Assembly (NCBI GenBank): GCA_001464965.1
Contig: LNEJ01000034.1
Location: forward strand, 38,857-102,856
Source of the DNA: Gammaproteobacteria bacterium Ga0074134
Lineage (GTDB): Bacteria; Pseudomonadota; Gammaproteobacteria; Ga0077554; Ga007554
DNA: 64,000 nt
Reading direction: 5' to 3'
The translations under genes were made by a program, and so were the position numbers. Positions 15,967-24,177 of the stretch are shown one piece after another. How positions within the stretch are numbered: the stretch's first letter is position 1; the number at the start of each line of letters is the position of its first letter. The notes beneath the pieces are model-generated. The model was not told the DNA's origin. It saw only the letters and a program-made list of their open reading frames with translations, and ran no database searches.

Positions 15967-16020
15967 TTAACCCGAATGTTTCATAAGGGCGCGCATTAAT
16001 TTATGAAACATTCGGGTTAA
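15967..16020. repeat. Perfect 20-bp inverted repeat between the por operon and ftsH
   Basis: TTAACCCGAATGTTTCATAA at 15967-15986 is exactly mirrored at 16001-16020 around a 14-nt loop. The right arm supplies the stop codon of the flavoprotein gene (16017-16019). The stem is long enough for a transcription terminator of the por operon or a processed 3' end, but no T-run follows, so a protein-binding palindrome or a small mobile-repeat relic is also possible. Confidence 0.7.
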
Positions 16021-17720
16021 TATCGCCCAGCAAACAACAACTCATCCTCCATGACAATATATCCCGATGGGCACTCGCGCGCACACAGGCCGCAGCCCTT
16101 GCAGTAGTCATAATCGAACACATAATGTGAGCCATCGCTCGCCAGCTCTTTTATTTTCAGCACCGATTGATCGGGACATAATGTCCAGCAGTTGTCACAG
16201 GCAAGGCACATACCGCAGGAGAAACAACGCAGCGATTCCGCCATCACCTGAGGCTCGACCAACCCGCCGGCCACCTCGGCATCGCCGCTCCGCTGCTCCA
16301 CAGCAAGAAGGGGTTCCTCGGCCCGAGGCTCATGCTCGAAATAATTCAAATTGAGAGATTCCAGCGGGATGGCCTCTGTGTGGTGCTCCACAGTCGCAAC
16401 ACCCTTCAGGTAGCCGTCGATAGCCAGTGCCGCACGCCGGCCATCGCCCACCGCGCCACTCACTGTGCCGCGGCTCCCCTTCCGGGCATCGCCTCCGGCG
16501 AACACTCCCGGATGGTTCGCCACATGTCCCCACAGGTCCACAGCAAAGAAGGGGCTGCCTTCCAGAATGCGCTCCATCCCCGCAGCCAGCACCACTTGAC
16601 CGATGGCAGGAATAATTTGCTCCACATGCAGAACAGTTTCAGTTCCTTCGAAGGGCACGATCCCGATACTCCCATCGGGACGCGGTAACTTTTTCATATG
16701 TACCATCTCCACCCCCACCACCCGTTCGCCACGCAGCAGCAAACGCTGGATGCCGCGATGCTCGTGAAACATCACACCCTCCTCCTGCGCCTGTTTGACT
16801 TCCCTGGGGATCGCCTTCATTGCACCTTCGGGCGGCACCCCGAGTTTGGGCAGTGCATCATGGGTGATGACATGCACCTCGGCGCCAGTCTTGCGAAGCA
16901 CGCGCGCCAGATCCACGGCGCTGTTCCCGCCCCCCACGATGGCGGCAGATTTCACCTTAGGGATAGTTCCCACGGCCACCCATTCCTGAAGAAGACGCAG
17001 ACCGGTGTGCAAATCCGCCGGCACCCTGCCATCCACGCTCCATTCCCGCCCCTGCTGTCTGCCCGGAGCCAGAAAAACCGCGCCATAATCAGCACACAAC
17101 TCATCAAGCGAGACATCGCGCCCCAGCGCATGATGCGCAAGAAACTCGATACCGATGGCCAATAGCCGTTGCGTCTCCTGAGCAAGCACTTCGCGCGGCA
17201 GACGGTAAGGCGGCAAAGCCGTGCGCAAGGTACCTCCGGCCTCGGGTAACATGTCCAACAACGTGACTTGATACCCCAGCCGACATAGGTGATAAGCTGC
17301 GGACAGTCCCGCAGGTCCCGCGCCGACCACCGCTACCCGATGGGCGTTAACAGAAGGAGGCGTGACCGGGTACGCCCAGCCTTCCCGGATCGCCTGATCA
17401 CCAAGAAAACGCTCGACATTATGGATCGCAATGGCTTCATCGTATTGGCCACGGTTGCAACCTGATTCACAGGGGTGATCACACACCCGCCCGGTGATGG
17501 CAGGCAATGGATTGGCGGCAACCAGCGTCTCCCAGGCTTCCCGCCATCGCCCTTCCGCAACCTGCGCGAGATAGGCCTGCGGGTCTTCACCGGCAGGACA
17601 GGCCGTGTGGCAGGGTGCGCTGCTATGCCGGTGTATCGGACGCTGCAACCGCCATGTACCTGTCTTGGACGCCAACGATGTTTCGGGCAAGGCAAATCCG
17701 CCACGTGTGTAGATGGCCAT
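16017..17720 (-). CDS. GltD-like NAD(P)H oxidoreductase fused to a 2x[4Fe-4S] ferredoxin domain, POR-linked
   Basis: 567 residues. The N-terminus holds the Fe-S cysteines of GltD-type small subunits (C-H-T-A-C-P-A-G and C-D-H-P-C-E-S-G-C-N-R-G). An FAD site V-A-V-V-G-A-G-P-A-G-L near 129 and an NAD(P)H site I-V-G-G-G-N-S-A-V-D-L near 258 follow. The last ~80 residues add two ferredoxin motifs, C-F-S-C-G-M-C-L-A-C-D-N-C-x3-C-P and C-K-G-C-G-L-C-A-R-E-C-P. It is the final gene after porG-porA-porB, occupying the place of the delta (ferredoxin) subunit. The layout implies direct electron transfer between NAD(P)H and the oxidoreductase, allowing pyruvate synthesis or oxidation without a free ferredoxin. 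The direction cannot be read from sequence. Confidence 0.87.
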   Translation of the reverse strand: MAIYTRGGFALPETSLASKTGTWRLQRPIHRHSSAPCHTACPAGEDPQAYLAQVAEGRWREAWETLVAANPLPAITGRVCDHPCESGCNRGQYDEAIAIHNVERFLGDQAIREGWAYPVTPPSVNAHRVAVVGAGPAGLSAAYHLCRLGYQVTLLDMLPEAGGTLRTALPPYRLPREVLAQETQRLLAIGIEFLAHHALGRDVSLDELCADYGAVFLAPGRQQGREWSVDGRVPADLHTGLRLLQEWVAVGTIPKVKSAAIVGGGNSAVDLARVLRKTGAEVHVITHDALPKLGVPPEGAMKAIPREVKQAQEEGVMFHEHRGIQRLLLRGERVVGVEMVHMKKLPRPDGSIGIVPFEGTETVLHVEQIIPAIGQVVLAAGMERILEGSPFFAVDLWGHVANHPGVFAGGDARKGSRGTVSGAVGDGRRAALAIDGYLKGVATVEHHTEAIPLESLNLNYFEHEPRAEEPLLAVEQRSGDAEVAGGLVEPQVMAESLRCFSCGMCLACDNCWTLCPDQSVLKIKELASDGSHYVFDYDYCKGCGLCARECPSGYIVMEDELLFAGRY

Positions 17721-17738
17721 AGCTCTCCCTCCTTCAAA

Positions 17739-18737
17739 TCACGCCCACCGCACGCCGCCCCGCCGCACTGTATCTGCCCCCGCGCTATCGAGCGGATCGG
17801 GACGCTCGCCACGCAGACCGTAGGTCTCGATGTTATAGTCAGCGAGTGCTTGCAGGTGTTCCAGCTCCTCCCTGGCGCGTGGATCATTCTGAAACAGGTG
17901 AGCGAAGCGCTGCTGCGGTTTGAGATAATCCGTCACCGGACGCGGCGCGCGTAACGGCATTGTTCCTGTGAGCGCGCCCCGCTCCAATTCGACGACAGGA
18001 AACAACCCGCACTCCACCGCAAGACGCGCCACCTCGATGCTCAGCGAACCGTCGTGTCCCCATCCCAGTGGGCAGGGCGAGTGGATATTGATAAACGCCG
18101 GGCCGTCGATTTCCAGCGCGCGCCGCACCTTTTTGCGGATATCCGAAGGATACGCCACGGAAGCAGTAGCGGCATAAGGGATGTTGTGCGCGGCGATAAT
18201 GGAGATGATGTCTTTTTTCAGATGGCGTTTGCCCATGCGCGCCTTGCCGGGTGGCGAGGTAGTGGTCATGGCGGCATGGGGTGTCGAGCTGGAACGCTGC
18301 ACCCCGGTGTTCATGTATGCCTCGTTGTCGAAGCAGACATACAGCACATTGTGGCCACGCTCCAGCATGCCGGACAACGCCTGGAAACCTATATCGAACG
18401 TCCCTCCGTCGCCACCGAACGCGAGAACCTTGGCGGACTTACCCTGCGCCTTGAGGGCGGCCTCCATGCCAGAGGCAACGGCGGCGGCATTTTCGAACAA
18501 GGAATGCAGCCAGGGCACCCGCCAGGCGGACTGCGGCCATGCCGTGGTAAACACCTCCAGACAGCCGGTGGCATTGGCAACGACAACATCAGGGCCAGCG
18601 GCTTCAGTCACCAGGCGCGCAGCAAGCGCCTGGCCACACCCCAGGCAGGCCAGATGCCCAGCCTCCAGGCCCCGGAAACGCGGCTGATTGCGGCGCAGAT
18701 CGACAATGGGTATCAAGGTTCCAGCAAGATCGCTCAT
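17739..18737 (-). CDS. porB: 2-oxoacid:ferredoxin oxidoreductase beta subunit (pyruvate type)
   Basis: 332 residues. The thiamine-diphosphate motif is G-G-D-G-G-T-F-D-I-G...D-N-E-A-Y-M-N-T-G near 119-152. Cysteines for one [4Fe-4S] cluster are present: C-L-G-C-G-Q-A near residues 32-36, N-A-T-G-C-L-E, and C-P-L-G-W-G downstream. The N-T-G-V-Q-R-S-S-S-T-P segment is typical of pyruvate-specific beta subunits. With porA and porG it forms the oxygen-sensitive complex that interconverts pyruvate + CoA and acetyl-CoA + CO2. It lies 11 nt after porA and 18 nt before the flavoprotein gene. Confidence 0.9.
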   Translation of the reverse strand: MSDLAGTLIPIVDLRRNQPRFRGLEAGHLACLGCGQALAARLVTEAAGPDVVVANATGCLEVFTTAWPQSAWRVPWLHSLFENAAAVASGMEAALKAQGKSAKVLAFGGDGGTFDIGFQALSGMLERGHNVLYVCFDNEAYMNTGVQRSSSTPHAAMTTTSPPGKARMGKRHLKKDIISIIAAHNIPYAATASVAYPSDIRKKVRRALEIDGPAFINIHSPCPLGWGHDGSLSIEVARLAVECGLFPVVELERGALTGTMPLRAPRPVTDYLKPQQRFAHLFQNDPRAREELEHLQALADYNIETYGLRGERPDPLDSAGADTVRRGGVRWA

Positions 18738-18748
18738 GAAAAACGCCC

Positions 18749-19933
18749 CTACCGGTCCTCGACCGGCAATTTATCCAGCTCCACATCCAGGATGGCAAAC
18801 CGCACCGGTGAAGCAGACTGAGTCGCCGCCAGCAAGCGCGGATAGATATCCAGCGGCACATCGCGGCCGCCCAAGCCAGCGGCGAAATTATGCACCCGTG
18901 GCGCGGCAGGCAACTCTGCCAGGGCAGCGCGCACCTCCGCGCCGGCGATCCCCCCACTGCCGGGCGAAAGCGCCCGTTCCAGCACGATCACATCAGACAG
19001 GCCCACGCAAACCTGTTGCAATGCCTCGACCGGAAACGGGCGGAATGCACGCAGCTTGATCAGTTTTACAGGCCCCAGTTGCGGGTATTCCTCGCGCGCA
19101 TCGAGCAGGGTACCGAACACAGACCCCAAGGTCAGTATCGCAACACGGGCGTCGTCTGGCCCATCCACTTGCAATAGGCCGCCGCTGGCACGTCCAGTCA
19201 GCACCGCCCAGTCACTGTCCGCAGCGACAATCTCATCTTTGGCGCGCAGTAACGCCTGATGGTGGGCATGACGCGCCTCGGTGTAATATTCTGGTGAAAC
19301 CAGTGTGCCGGAGCTGACCGGATATGATGGATCGAGTGCACGCGCAAAGCGGAACGGCGGCAGGAAGGCATCTACCTGATCCTGGGGCGGGATCTCAAGC
19401 GGTTCCAGCGTATGGGTGAGCGTGAAACCATCCACGCACACCATCACCGGCAATTCAGTGCGTTCAGCAATCCGGTAAGCCTGAACGGTAGTATCCACAG
19501 CCTCCTGATTATCAGCGCAATAGAGCTGGATCCACCCGGCGTCGCGCACCGCCATGGAATCCTGTTGATCATTCCAGATCGACAGCGGCGCGGACACCGC
19601 ACGGTTGGCACAGGTCATCACCAGCGGAACACGCAATCCGGCGATGTTGTACAACACCTCACTCATCAGCAAAATTCCCTGCGAGGCGCTCGCAGTGTAG
19701 ACGCGTGATCCAGCCGCCACGGCACCCAGCGCTACTGAAGCGGCGGAAAATTCACTCTCCACACTGACCAGTTCACATTGCAACTTCCCGTCTGCGATCA
19801 ACCTGGCGAGACCCTCCACAATGTGGGTCTGAGGCGTGATGGGATAAGCGGCAACCACCTGCGGGCGGCACAGCGCCACCGCCTGGGCAATGGCTTGGGA
19901 ACCTTCAAGCGCTTGCAGCATCTCGCATCTCAC
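18749..19933 (-). CDS. porA: 2-oxoacid:ferredoxin oxidoreductase alpha subunit (pyruvate type)
   Basis: 394 residues. The N-terminal pyrimidine-binding half begins E-G-S-Q-A-I-A-Q-A-V and Y-P-I-T-P-Q-T-H-I-V-E, the hallmark of POR alpha subunits. E-S-E-F-S-A-A-S-V-A-L-G-A (catalytic Glu region) and S-A-S-Q-G-I-L-L-M-S-E-V-L-Y follow. The C-terminal domain includes V-K-L-I-K-L-R-A-F-R-P-F-P. Adjoins porG with no gap and is followed 11 nt later by porB. Substrate is probably pyruvate by resemblance to four-subunit PORs; other 2-oxoacids are not excluded. Confidence 0.9.
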   Translation of the reverse strand: MRCEMLQALEGSQAIAQAVALCRPQVVAAYPITPQTHIVEGLARLIADGKLQCELVSVESEFSAASVALGAVAAGSRVYTASASQGILLMSEVLYNIAGLRVPLVMTCANRAVSAPLSIWNDQQDSMAVRDAGWIQLYCADNQEAVDTTVQAYRIAERTELPVMVCVDGFTLTHTLEPLEIPPQDQVDAFLPPFRFARALDPSYPVSSGTLVSPEYYTEARHAHHQALLRAKDEIVAADSDWAVLTGRASGGLLQVDGPDDARVAILTLGSVFGTLLDAREEYPQLGPVKLIKLRAFRPFPVEALQQVCVGLSDVIVLERALSPGSGGIAGAEVRAALAELPAAPRVHNFAAGLGGRDVPLDIYPRLLAATQSASPVRFAILDVELDKLPVEDR

Positions 19934-20518
19934 TTAGGGCCTAGCCGTGAATAAGGGACAGGCCTTTTGCCTCCACAACCCTGGCGTCACCCCACTTGCG
20001 GCGGCATGAATCAGCCGGACATTATTTTCCAGCACCTCTCCTTTGAAGCGCTGGCCGAGGGCCTTGACCAGCGCCTCCAGCGGCAGCCGCTCCATGAGGG
20101 TGAGAAAGGCCGCCAGCAAGGCGGTATTCGGGACAGGTTTACCAAGAAATTGATTGGCCAGAGCAGTGGCGGGCAGGGAAATCACGTCCTTCCCTGATAC
20201 GGTGCTGAGTTCAGCGGAACCCTGCGCGCTATTCACAAGGATACCGCCACCCGCACGCAGGCCTTCAGTCACACCCGGCACATAGAGCAGCGCCTCATCC
20301 TGAATAATGAGGAAGTCAGGTTGGCGCACCTGGCAACGGCGGCGGACAGCCTGCCCGGCAACGCGCACAAAGGCTGTTACCGGTGCACCGCGACGCTCCG
20401 CTCCAAAGGCGGGAAACGCCTGCGCGAATAGCCCTTCTATAATAGCGGCACTGGCCAGAAGATAGGCCGCAACAACATTGCCCTGACCACCGCGCCCGTG
20501 GATACGCACCTCGATCAT
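19934..20518 (-). CDS. porG: 2-oxoacid:ferredoxin oxidoreductase gamma subunit
   Basis: 194 residues with the gamma-subunit opening I-H-G-R-G-G-Q-G-N-V-V-A-A-Y-L-L-A, then F-P-A-F-G-A-E-R-R-G-A-P-V-T-A-F-V-R, both diagnostic. This subunit contributes to CoA binding. First gene of the operon porG-porA-porB-flavoprotein. The 203 bp upstream (20519-20721) contain no gene, only an imperfect GGGAA...TTCCC hairpin near 20638-20662. Transcription may come from there or read through from the FNR-controlled PilZ gene. Confidence 0.9.
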   Translation of the reverse strand: MIEVRIHGRGGQGNVVAAYLLASAAIIEGLFAQAFPAFGAERRGAPVTAFVRVAGQAVRRRCQVRQPDFLIIQDEALLYVPGVTEGLRAGGGILVNSAQGSAELSTVSGKDVISLPATALANQFLGKPVPNTALLAAFLTLMERLPLEALVKALGQRFKGEVLENNVRLIHAAASGVTPGLWRQKACPLFTARP

Positions 20519-20721
20519 CCGATCTCCCGCGCCTTAGTCACGATCCCGCTGAAGGGCGCATCGCGGCGTTAAGATGCCTAAAAATGCTCACATACTACAT
20601 TGTATGGCACGCTTTTCCGGCCACAACGCCTTGCGCTGGGAACCCTTCGCTGCGCTCTTCCCTTGATTGAGCTCACGAACAGGCTCTTATTCACCGCAAA
20701 CGCCGGAGCCCTCATCGACTA

Positions 20722-21018
20722 TCAGGCGGCCGCTGTTGCATTCATAAATGAATCGCCAGCGTTATCACTCAGGAACATCAGACCTACATACCGTCCCGTC
20801 CTGTGTATCACCTGCGCCCGTAACCTCCGCCGCCCCTCGCCCGGCACATTGTGAATCAAGTCCACCACCACGCCTTCGGTTAGTACCCCCATCGGCATTT
20901 CCAGAAGCATCCCTCCGGGGCTGATGTTCCGGACCTTGCACAGAGGATAAGACTGCTCACCACGATAAAGCACCACGTCACCTGCCAAAGGCTGACGCCG
21001 ATTCCAACGATGTTCCAT
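20722..21018 (-). CDS. PilZ-domain protein, probable c-di-GMP receptor
   Basis: 98 residues from the ATG at 21018, which has GAGGGGAG just upstream; an ATG at 21042 would add eight residues and leave almost no leader. A single PilZ domain: R-W-N-R-R-Q-P at the N-terminus supplies the basic R-x3-R-like c-di-GMP element, and V-R-N-I-S-P-G-G-M-L-L-E is the (D/N)-x-S-x-x-G element. The remaining strands (V-V-D-L-I-H-N, L-R-A-Q-V-I-H-R, Y-V-G-L-M-F-L) complete a six-stranded barrel. No output domain is attached, so it acts through a partner. Preceded by a perfect FNR box at the -41.5 position. Confidence 0.88.
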   Translation of the reverse strand: MEHRWNRRQPLAGDVVLYRGEQSYPLCKVRNISPGGMLLEMPMGVLTEGVVVDLIHNVPGEGRRRLRAQVIHRTGRYVGLMFLSDNAGDSFMNATAAA

Positions 21019-21055
21019 AGCACTCCCCTCATCATGATTCATAGGTACGGCTCCT

Positions 21056-21100
21056 AGTAGATCAAATCTTGCTGAAACTTTTCTTGATCTAGATCAAGAA
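21056..21100 (-). promoter_or_regulatory. FNR-type class II promoter before the PilZ gene
   Basis: TTGATCTAGATCAA at 21084-21097 is a perfect TTGAT-N4-ATCAA box lying inside a 20-bp palindrome (21081-21100). Reading leftward, TCTACT at 21061-21056 is a 4/6 match to the -10 hexamer. This puts the transcription start near 21049 and the box centre at -41.5, the class II activator position. The FNR homologue encoded at 40486-41226 has the helix that reads TTGAT. This suggests anaerobic or low-oxygen induction of the PilZ gene and perhaps of the downstream por operon. Confidence 0.7.
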
Positions 21101-21214
21101 AAAACTAAAAAAGTCACGGCACTTGTGAAATAACTGGCTGGCAGTCTGTTCTAAAAGCCGCCCACAACATTGATTGCTTGATTCGTCTCGCACTTTTTAG
21201 ACTAAAACCAGATT

Positions 21215-21429
21215 TTATGCACAAATAAGAGGATGGTTTTTCTGGGGCACATCAAAAACTGTCATTCTTCAAATAAAGCATTCCATGATATTCTTTAACT
21301 TGATGATTTAAATAGATTTAAATATAAATGATGATTTGTCACCATTTTGTCACAAACCTAATCACGATGCGGTTTTGAGGCGATTCACCAATTATTTTCC
21401 ACAGAGTTATCCACAGACTTTGTGAATAA
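21215..21429. other. Cluster of DnaA-box matches with AT-rich core (origin-like region)
   Basis: Exact matches to the DnaA consensus TT(A/T)TNCACA lie at 21215-21223 (TTATGCACA), 21395-21403 (TTTTCCACA), 21407-21415 (TTATCCACA, the strongest form) and, on the other strand, 21421-21429 (TTATTCACA). Between the first and the other three is a very AT-rich stretch (about 21285-21340) resembling an unwinding element. The region is within 531 bp of non-coding DNA (21019-21549) between divergent genes. It could be a replication origin, a DnaA-titration site, or DnaA-regulated promoter DNA for hslO. No dnaA, dnaN, mnmG or parAB gene is nearby, which argues against oriC. Confidence 0.4.
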
Positions 21430-21549
21430 AAAATAAACTCAATGGGTAATAAGGAGTTAGTGATGGTTTGCTAGAAAAGTCCTCAAACGGACATTCCAAG
21501 TGATATATTGCGACACTCTTCAGAGCATGTTACCCCCAGAGGAATCACC

Positions 21550-22422
21550 ATGCAGGCCAACGACACTCTGCAACGCTTTATCTTCGAACAGGCGCCGATA
21601 CGCGGCGAGATTGTGCGGCTGGACGCCACCTGGCGTGCCGTGCTGGCGCGGCGCGACTACCCTCCGGCGGTGCGCGACCTGCTCGGCGAAATGGCTGCGG
21701 CCGCAATGTTGCTCTCGGCAACCCTTAAATTCACGGGATCGCTCATCATGCAAATACAGGGCAACGGCACTGTACCGTTGCTGGTGGTGGAATGCACCAG
21801 CAACCGCACATTGCGCGCCATAGCGCACTGGGCGGAGGATGTACGGGCCGCACCGCTTGCTGAGATGATGGGGAATGGGCGCCTGTTAATCACCATCAAC
21901 CCAACCGAGGGCACTGAGCGTTATCAGGGTATCGTCGAACTGGAAGGAAACAGCGTGGCAGAGGTACTGGAAAATTACCTGACGCGTTCTGAACAACTCG
22001 ACACCCGCCTTTGGCTTGCCTCCAACGCAACCCAGGTAGCCGGGATGCTCCTGCAAAGGCTGCCAGGCGAGCAGGACGATGAAGACGCCTGGCCGCGCGC
22101 CGTGCATCTCGGCTCGACCATTACGCAAACAGAGCTGCTGCGACTCCCCGCTCCAGAGATCATTCACAGGCTGTACCACGAGGAAGACATCCGGATGTTT
22201 GATGGCGAACCGGTCAGTTTCCGCTGCTCGTGTTCGCGAGAGCGTGTCATCGATATGTTACGCATGCTCGGCCGCGAAGAGGTGCAATCCATTCTTCACG
22301 AACAGGGTACCGTCAAGATGGATTGCGAGTTTTGCGGCCAGCATTACGAGCTGGACCTGATAGATGCAGAGCTTATCTTCGCCTCGGCAATCGCCCCGGA
22401 AGCATCGTCAACCCATCACTGA
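21550..22422 (+). CDS. hslO: Hsp33 redox-regulated chaperone
   Basis: 290 residues from the ATG at 21550 with an AGAGGA ribosome site 7 bases upstream; an upstream in-frame start at 21508 would add an atypical 14 residues. Matches Hsp33 throughout: L-L-G-E-M-A-A-A-A-M-L-L-S-A-T-L-K-F near the N-terminus, and the C-terminal zinc switch C-S-C-S-R-E-R-V...D-C-E-F-C-G-Q-H-Y (C-x-C and C-x-x-C). Oxidation releases zinc and activates the cytosolic holdase. Monocistronic or followed by queF (58 nt gap with its own TATACT-like element). Confidence 0.95.
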   Translation: MQANDTLQRFIFEQAPIRGEIVRLDATWRAVLARRDYPPAVRDLLGEMAAAAMLLSATLKFTGSLIMQIQGNGTVPLLVVECTSNRTLRAIAHWAEDVRAAPLAEMMGNGRLLITINPTEGTERYQGIVELEGNSVAEVLENYLTRSEQLDTRLWLASNATQVAGMLLQRLPGEQDDEDAWPRAVHLGSTITQTELLRLPAPEIIHRLYHEEDIRMFDGEPVSFRCSCSRERVIDMLRMLGREEVQSILHEQGTVKMDCEFCGQHYELDLIDAELIFASAIAPEASSTHH

Positions 22423-22480
22423 TCAGGCGAGGTATACTATCCGTCATCTGCCATTTTTTGACGCGAGAGCCGCATAAGCC

Positions 22481-22870
22481 ATGACCACCCAACCCACCAA
22501 AGAGATCGAGACCTTCGACAACCCCACGCCGGGGCGCGACTATACGATACGCATTCGCACGCCTGAGTTCACCTGCCTGTGCCCCAAAACCGGCCAGCCG
22601 GATTTCGCCACCATCAACATCGACTATGTACCCCATTTGCGCTGCGTTGAGCTCAAGTCACTGAAGCTTTACATATGGTCTTACCGTGACGAGGGCGCAT
22701 TTCACGAGGCCGTGACCAATCGCATTCTCGACGACCTGGTGCGCGCCTGCGAACCCCATTTCATGCGCATCACTGCTGAATTCAATGTGCGTGGCGGGGT
22801 TTATACTACCGTCGTGGCTGAACATCGCAGCGACGTGTGGGTTCCGCCTGCCCCGGTCACCCTGCCCTAA
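22481..22870 (+). CDS. queF: NADPH-dependent 7-cyano-7-deazaguanine reductase, short form
   Basis: 129 residues, the unimodal (YkvM-type) length. [14 protein letters not shown] provides the catalytic cysteine and Asp, and [17 protein letters not shown] is the QueF NADPH/substrate motif. [11 protein letters not shown] follows. It reduces preQ0 to preQ1 for queuosine in tRNA; queA, which acts next but one, is 7 kb downstream. No preQ1 riboswitch is recognisable in the 58 bp upstream. Confidence 0.95.
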   Translation: MTTQPTKEIETFDNPTPGRDYTIRIRTPEFTCLCPKTGQPDFATINIDYVPHLRCVELKSLKLYIWSYRDEGAFHEAVTNRILDDLVRACEPHFMRITAEFNVRGGVYTTVVAEHRSDVWVPPAPVTLP

Positions 22871-22893
22871 ATATTCCACAGCCCCGATACAGT

Positions 22894-24171
22894 ATGCCGG
22901 CACTTTATATCGGCATCGACCTCGGCACCTCCGGCTGCCGCGCCATCGCCATCGACGCCGGTGGCGATGTGCATGGCCATAGCGCTGTCTCATTACCCGC
23001 ACCGCTACGGCGGGCCGAGGCCGTCGAACAGAACCCGCAACTGTGGTGGCAGGCGGTGCGGGACGCCCTTCACGATCTGTTGAACACTGTCCCGGCGCAA
23101 CAGGTGCGCGCCATGGCCGTGGACGGCACCTCCGCCACTTTGCTGCTCACCGATGCCGATGGCATACCTCTGGGTCCCGCGCTGATGTATAACGATGCGC
23201 GCGGCAAGGCTGAGGCGGCGCGCATCGCCGCCATCGCCCCACCCGACAGCGCCGCCCATGGTGCAACCTCGGCGCTGGCCAAGCTGCTCCATCTGCAACA
23301 ACAACCCGGCATGGCACACGCCAGACACGCCCTGCACCAGGCAGACTGGATCGCAGGAAAACTGAGCGGACACTTCGGCGTAAGTGATGAAAATAATTGC
23401 CTGAAACTCGGCTACGATCCCGTGCGGCGGACATGGCCGGAATGGCTGGACAGCCTCGGCGTGCGTCACGAATGGCTGCCGGAGGTAGTGCCGCCCGGCA
23501 CCCCCATCGGCACCGTGACGGCGGATATCAGCCGCGAGTTCGGACTGCCGCCCGCCACACGTGTAGTGGCGGGCACCACCGACAGCATCGCCGCCTTCCT
23601 CGCCACTAGCGCCCACGAGCCGGGCGAAGCCGTCACCTCACTGGGCTCGACCCTGGTGCTTAAAATCGTATCCCCGCAGCCGGTATTCGCGCCTGCCTAT
23701 GGCATTTATAGCCACCGGCTAGGCGATCTGTGGCTGGCCGGTGGCGCCTCCAACAGCGGCGGCGCCGTGCTACGGCAGTTTTTCAGCCAGCAGCAGATCA
23801 ACTCAATGACGCCCTTATTACAGCCGGACCAACCCACCGGCCTTGACTACTACCCCCTGCCCACACCGGGAGAGCGTTTCCCTGAATGCGATCCTGCGCT
23901 GGCACCGCGCTTGACGCCTCGCCCGCCTGACGATGCGCTGTTTTTCCAGGGCATACTGGAAAGTATCGCGCGCATCGAAAAACGGGGTTACCAGCGCCTC
24001 GCCGGACTCGGCGCACCCTACCCTCTATCACTACGCACCACCGGAGGCGGGGCCTCCAATACCGCATGGACACGAATACGCGGCGACCTTCTCGGCGTCC
24101 CCATGCTCGAAGCGCGACAGCAAGATGCCGCCTATGGCACGGCGCTGCTAGCCTGTCGTGGGGATATGTAA
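22894..24171 (+). CDS. FGGY-family carbohydrate kinase, D-ribulose-kinase-like
   Basis: 425 residues from the ATG at 22894 (the frame extends back into queF but the family starts here with Y-I-G-I-D-L-G-T-S-G-C-R). Ribokinase-fold landmarks: phosphate 1 loop G-I-D-L-G-T-S-G, A-V-D-G-T-S-A-T-L-L-L, A-L-M-Y-N-D-A-R (substrate loop with Asp), A-G-T-T-D-S-I-A-A-F-L-A (catalytic Asp), S-L-G-S-T-L-V-L-K, and T-T-G-G-G-A-S-N (adenosine loop). The short length and D-G-T-S-A-T / A-G-T-T-D-S pattern resemble the cyanobacterial/plant D-ribulose kinase subgroup more than xylulokinase. It ends 6 bp from the convergent ROK gene. Confidence 0.85.
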   Translation: MPALYIGIDLGTSGCRAIAIDAGGDVHGHSAVSLPAPLRRAEAVEQNPQLWWQAVRDALHDLLNTVPAQQVRAMAVDGTSATLLLTDADGIPLGPALMYNDARGKAEAARIAAIAPPDSAAHGATSALAKLLHLQQQPGMAHARHALHQADWIAGKLSGHFGVSDENNCLKLGYDPVRRTWPEWLDSLGVRHEWLPEVVPPGTPIGTVTADISREFGLPPATRVVAGTTDSIAAFLATSAHEPGEAVTSLGSTLVLKIVSPQPVFAPAYGIYSHRLGDLWLAGGASNSGGAVLRQFFSQQQINSMTPLLQPDQPTGLDYYPLPTPGERFPECDPALAPRLTPRPPDDALFFQGILESIARIEKRGYQRLAGLGAPYPLSLRTTGGGASNTAWTRIRGDLLGVPMLEARQQDAAYGTALLACRGDM

Positions 24172-24177
24172 ACCGTT

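Noticed and set aside
22423..22480. preQ1 riboswitch upstream of queF
   Set aside because: Only 58 bp, with no recognisable preQ1 stem and A-rich tail; just a promoter-like TATACT.
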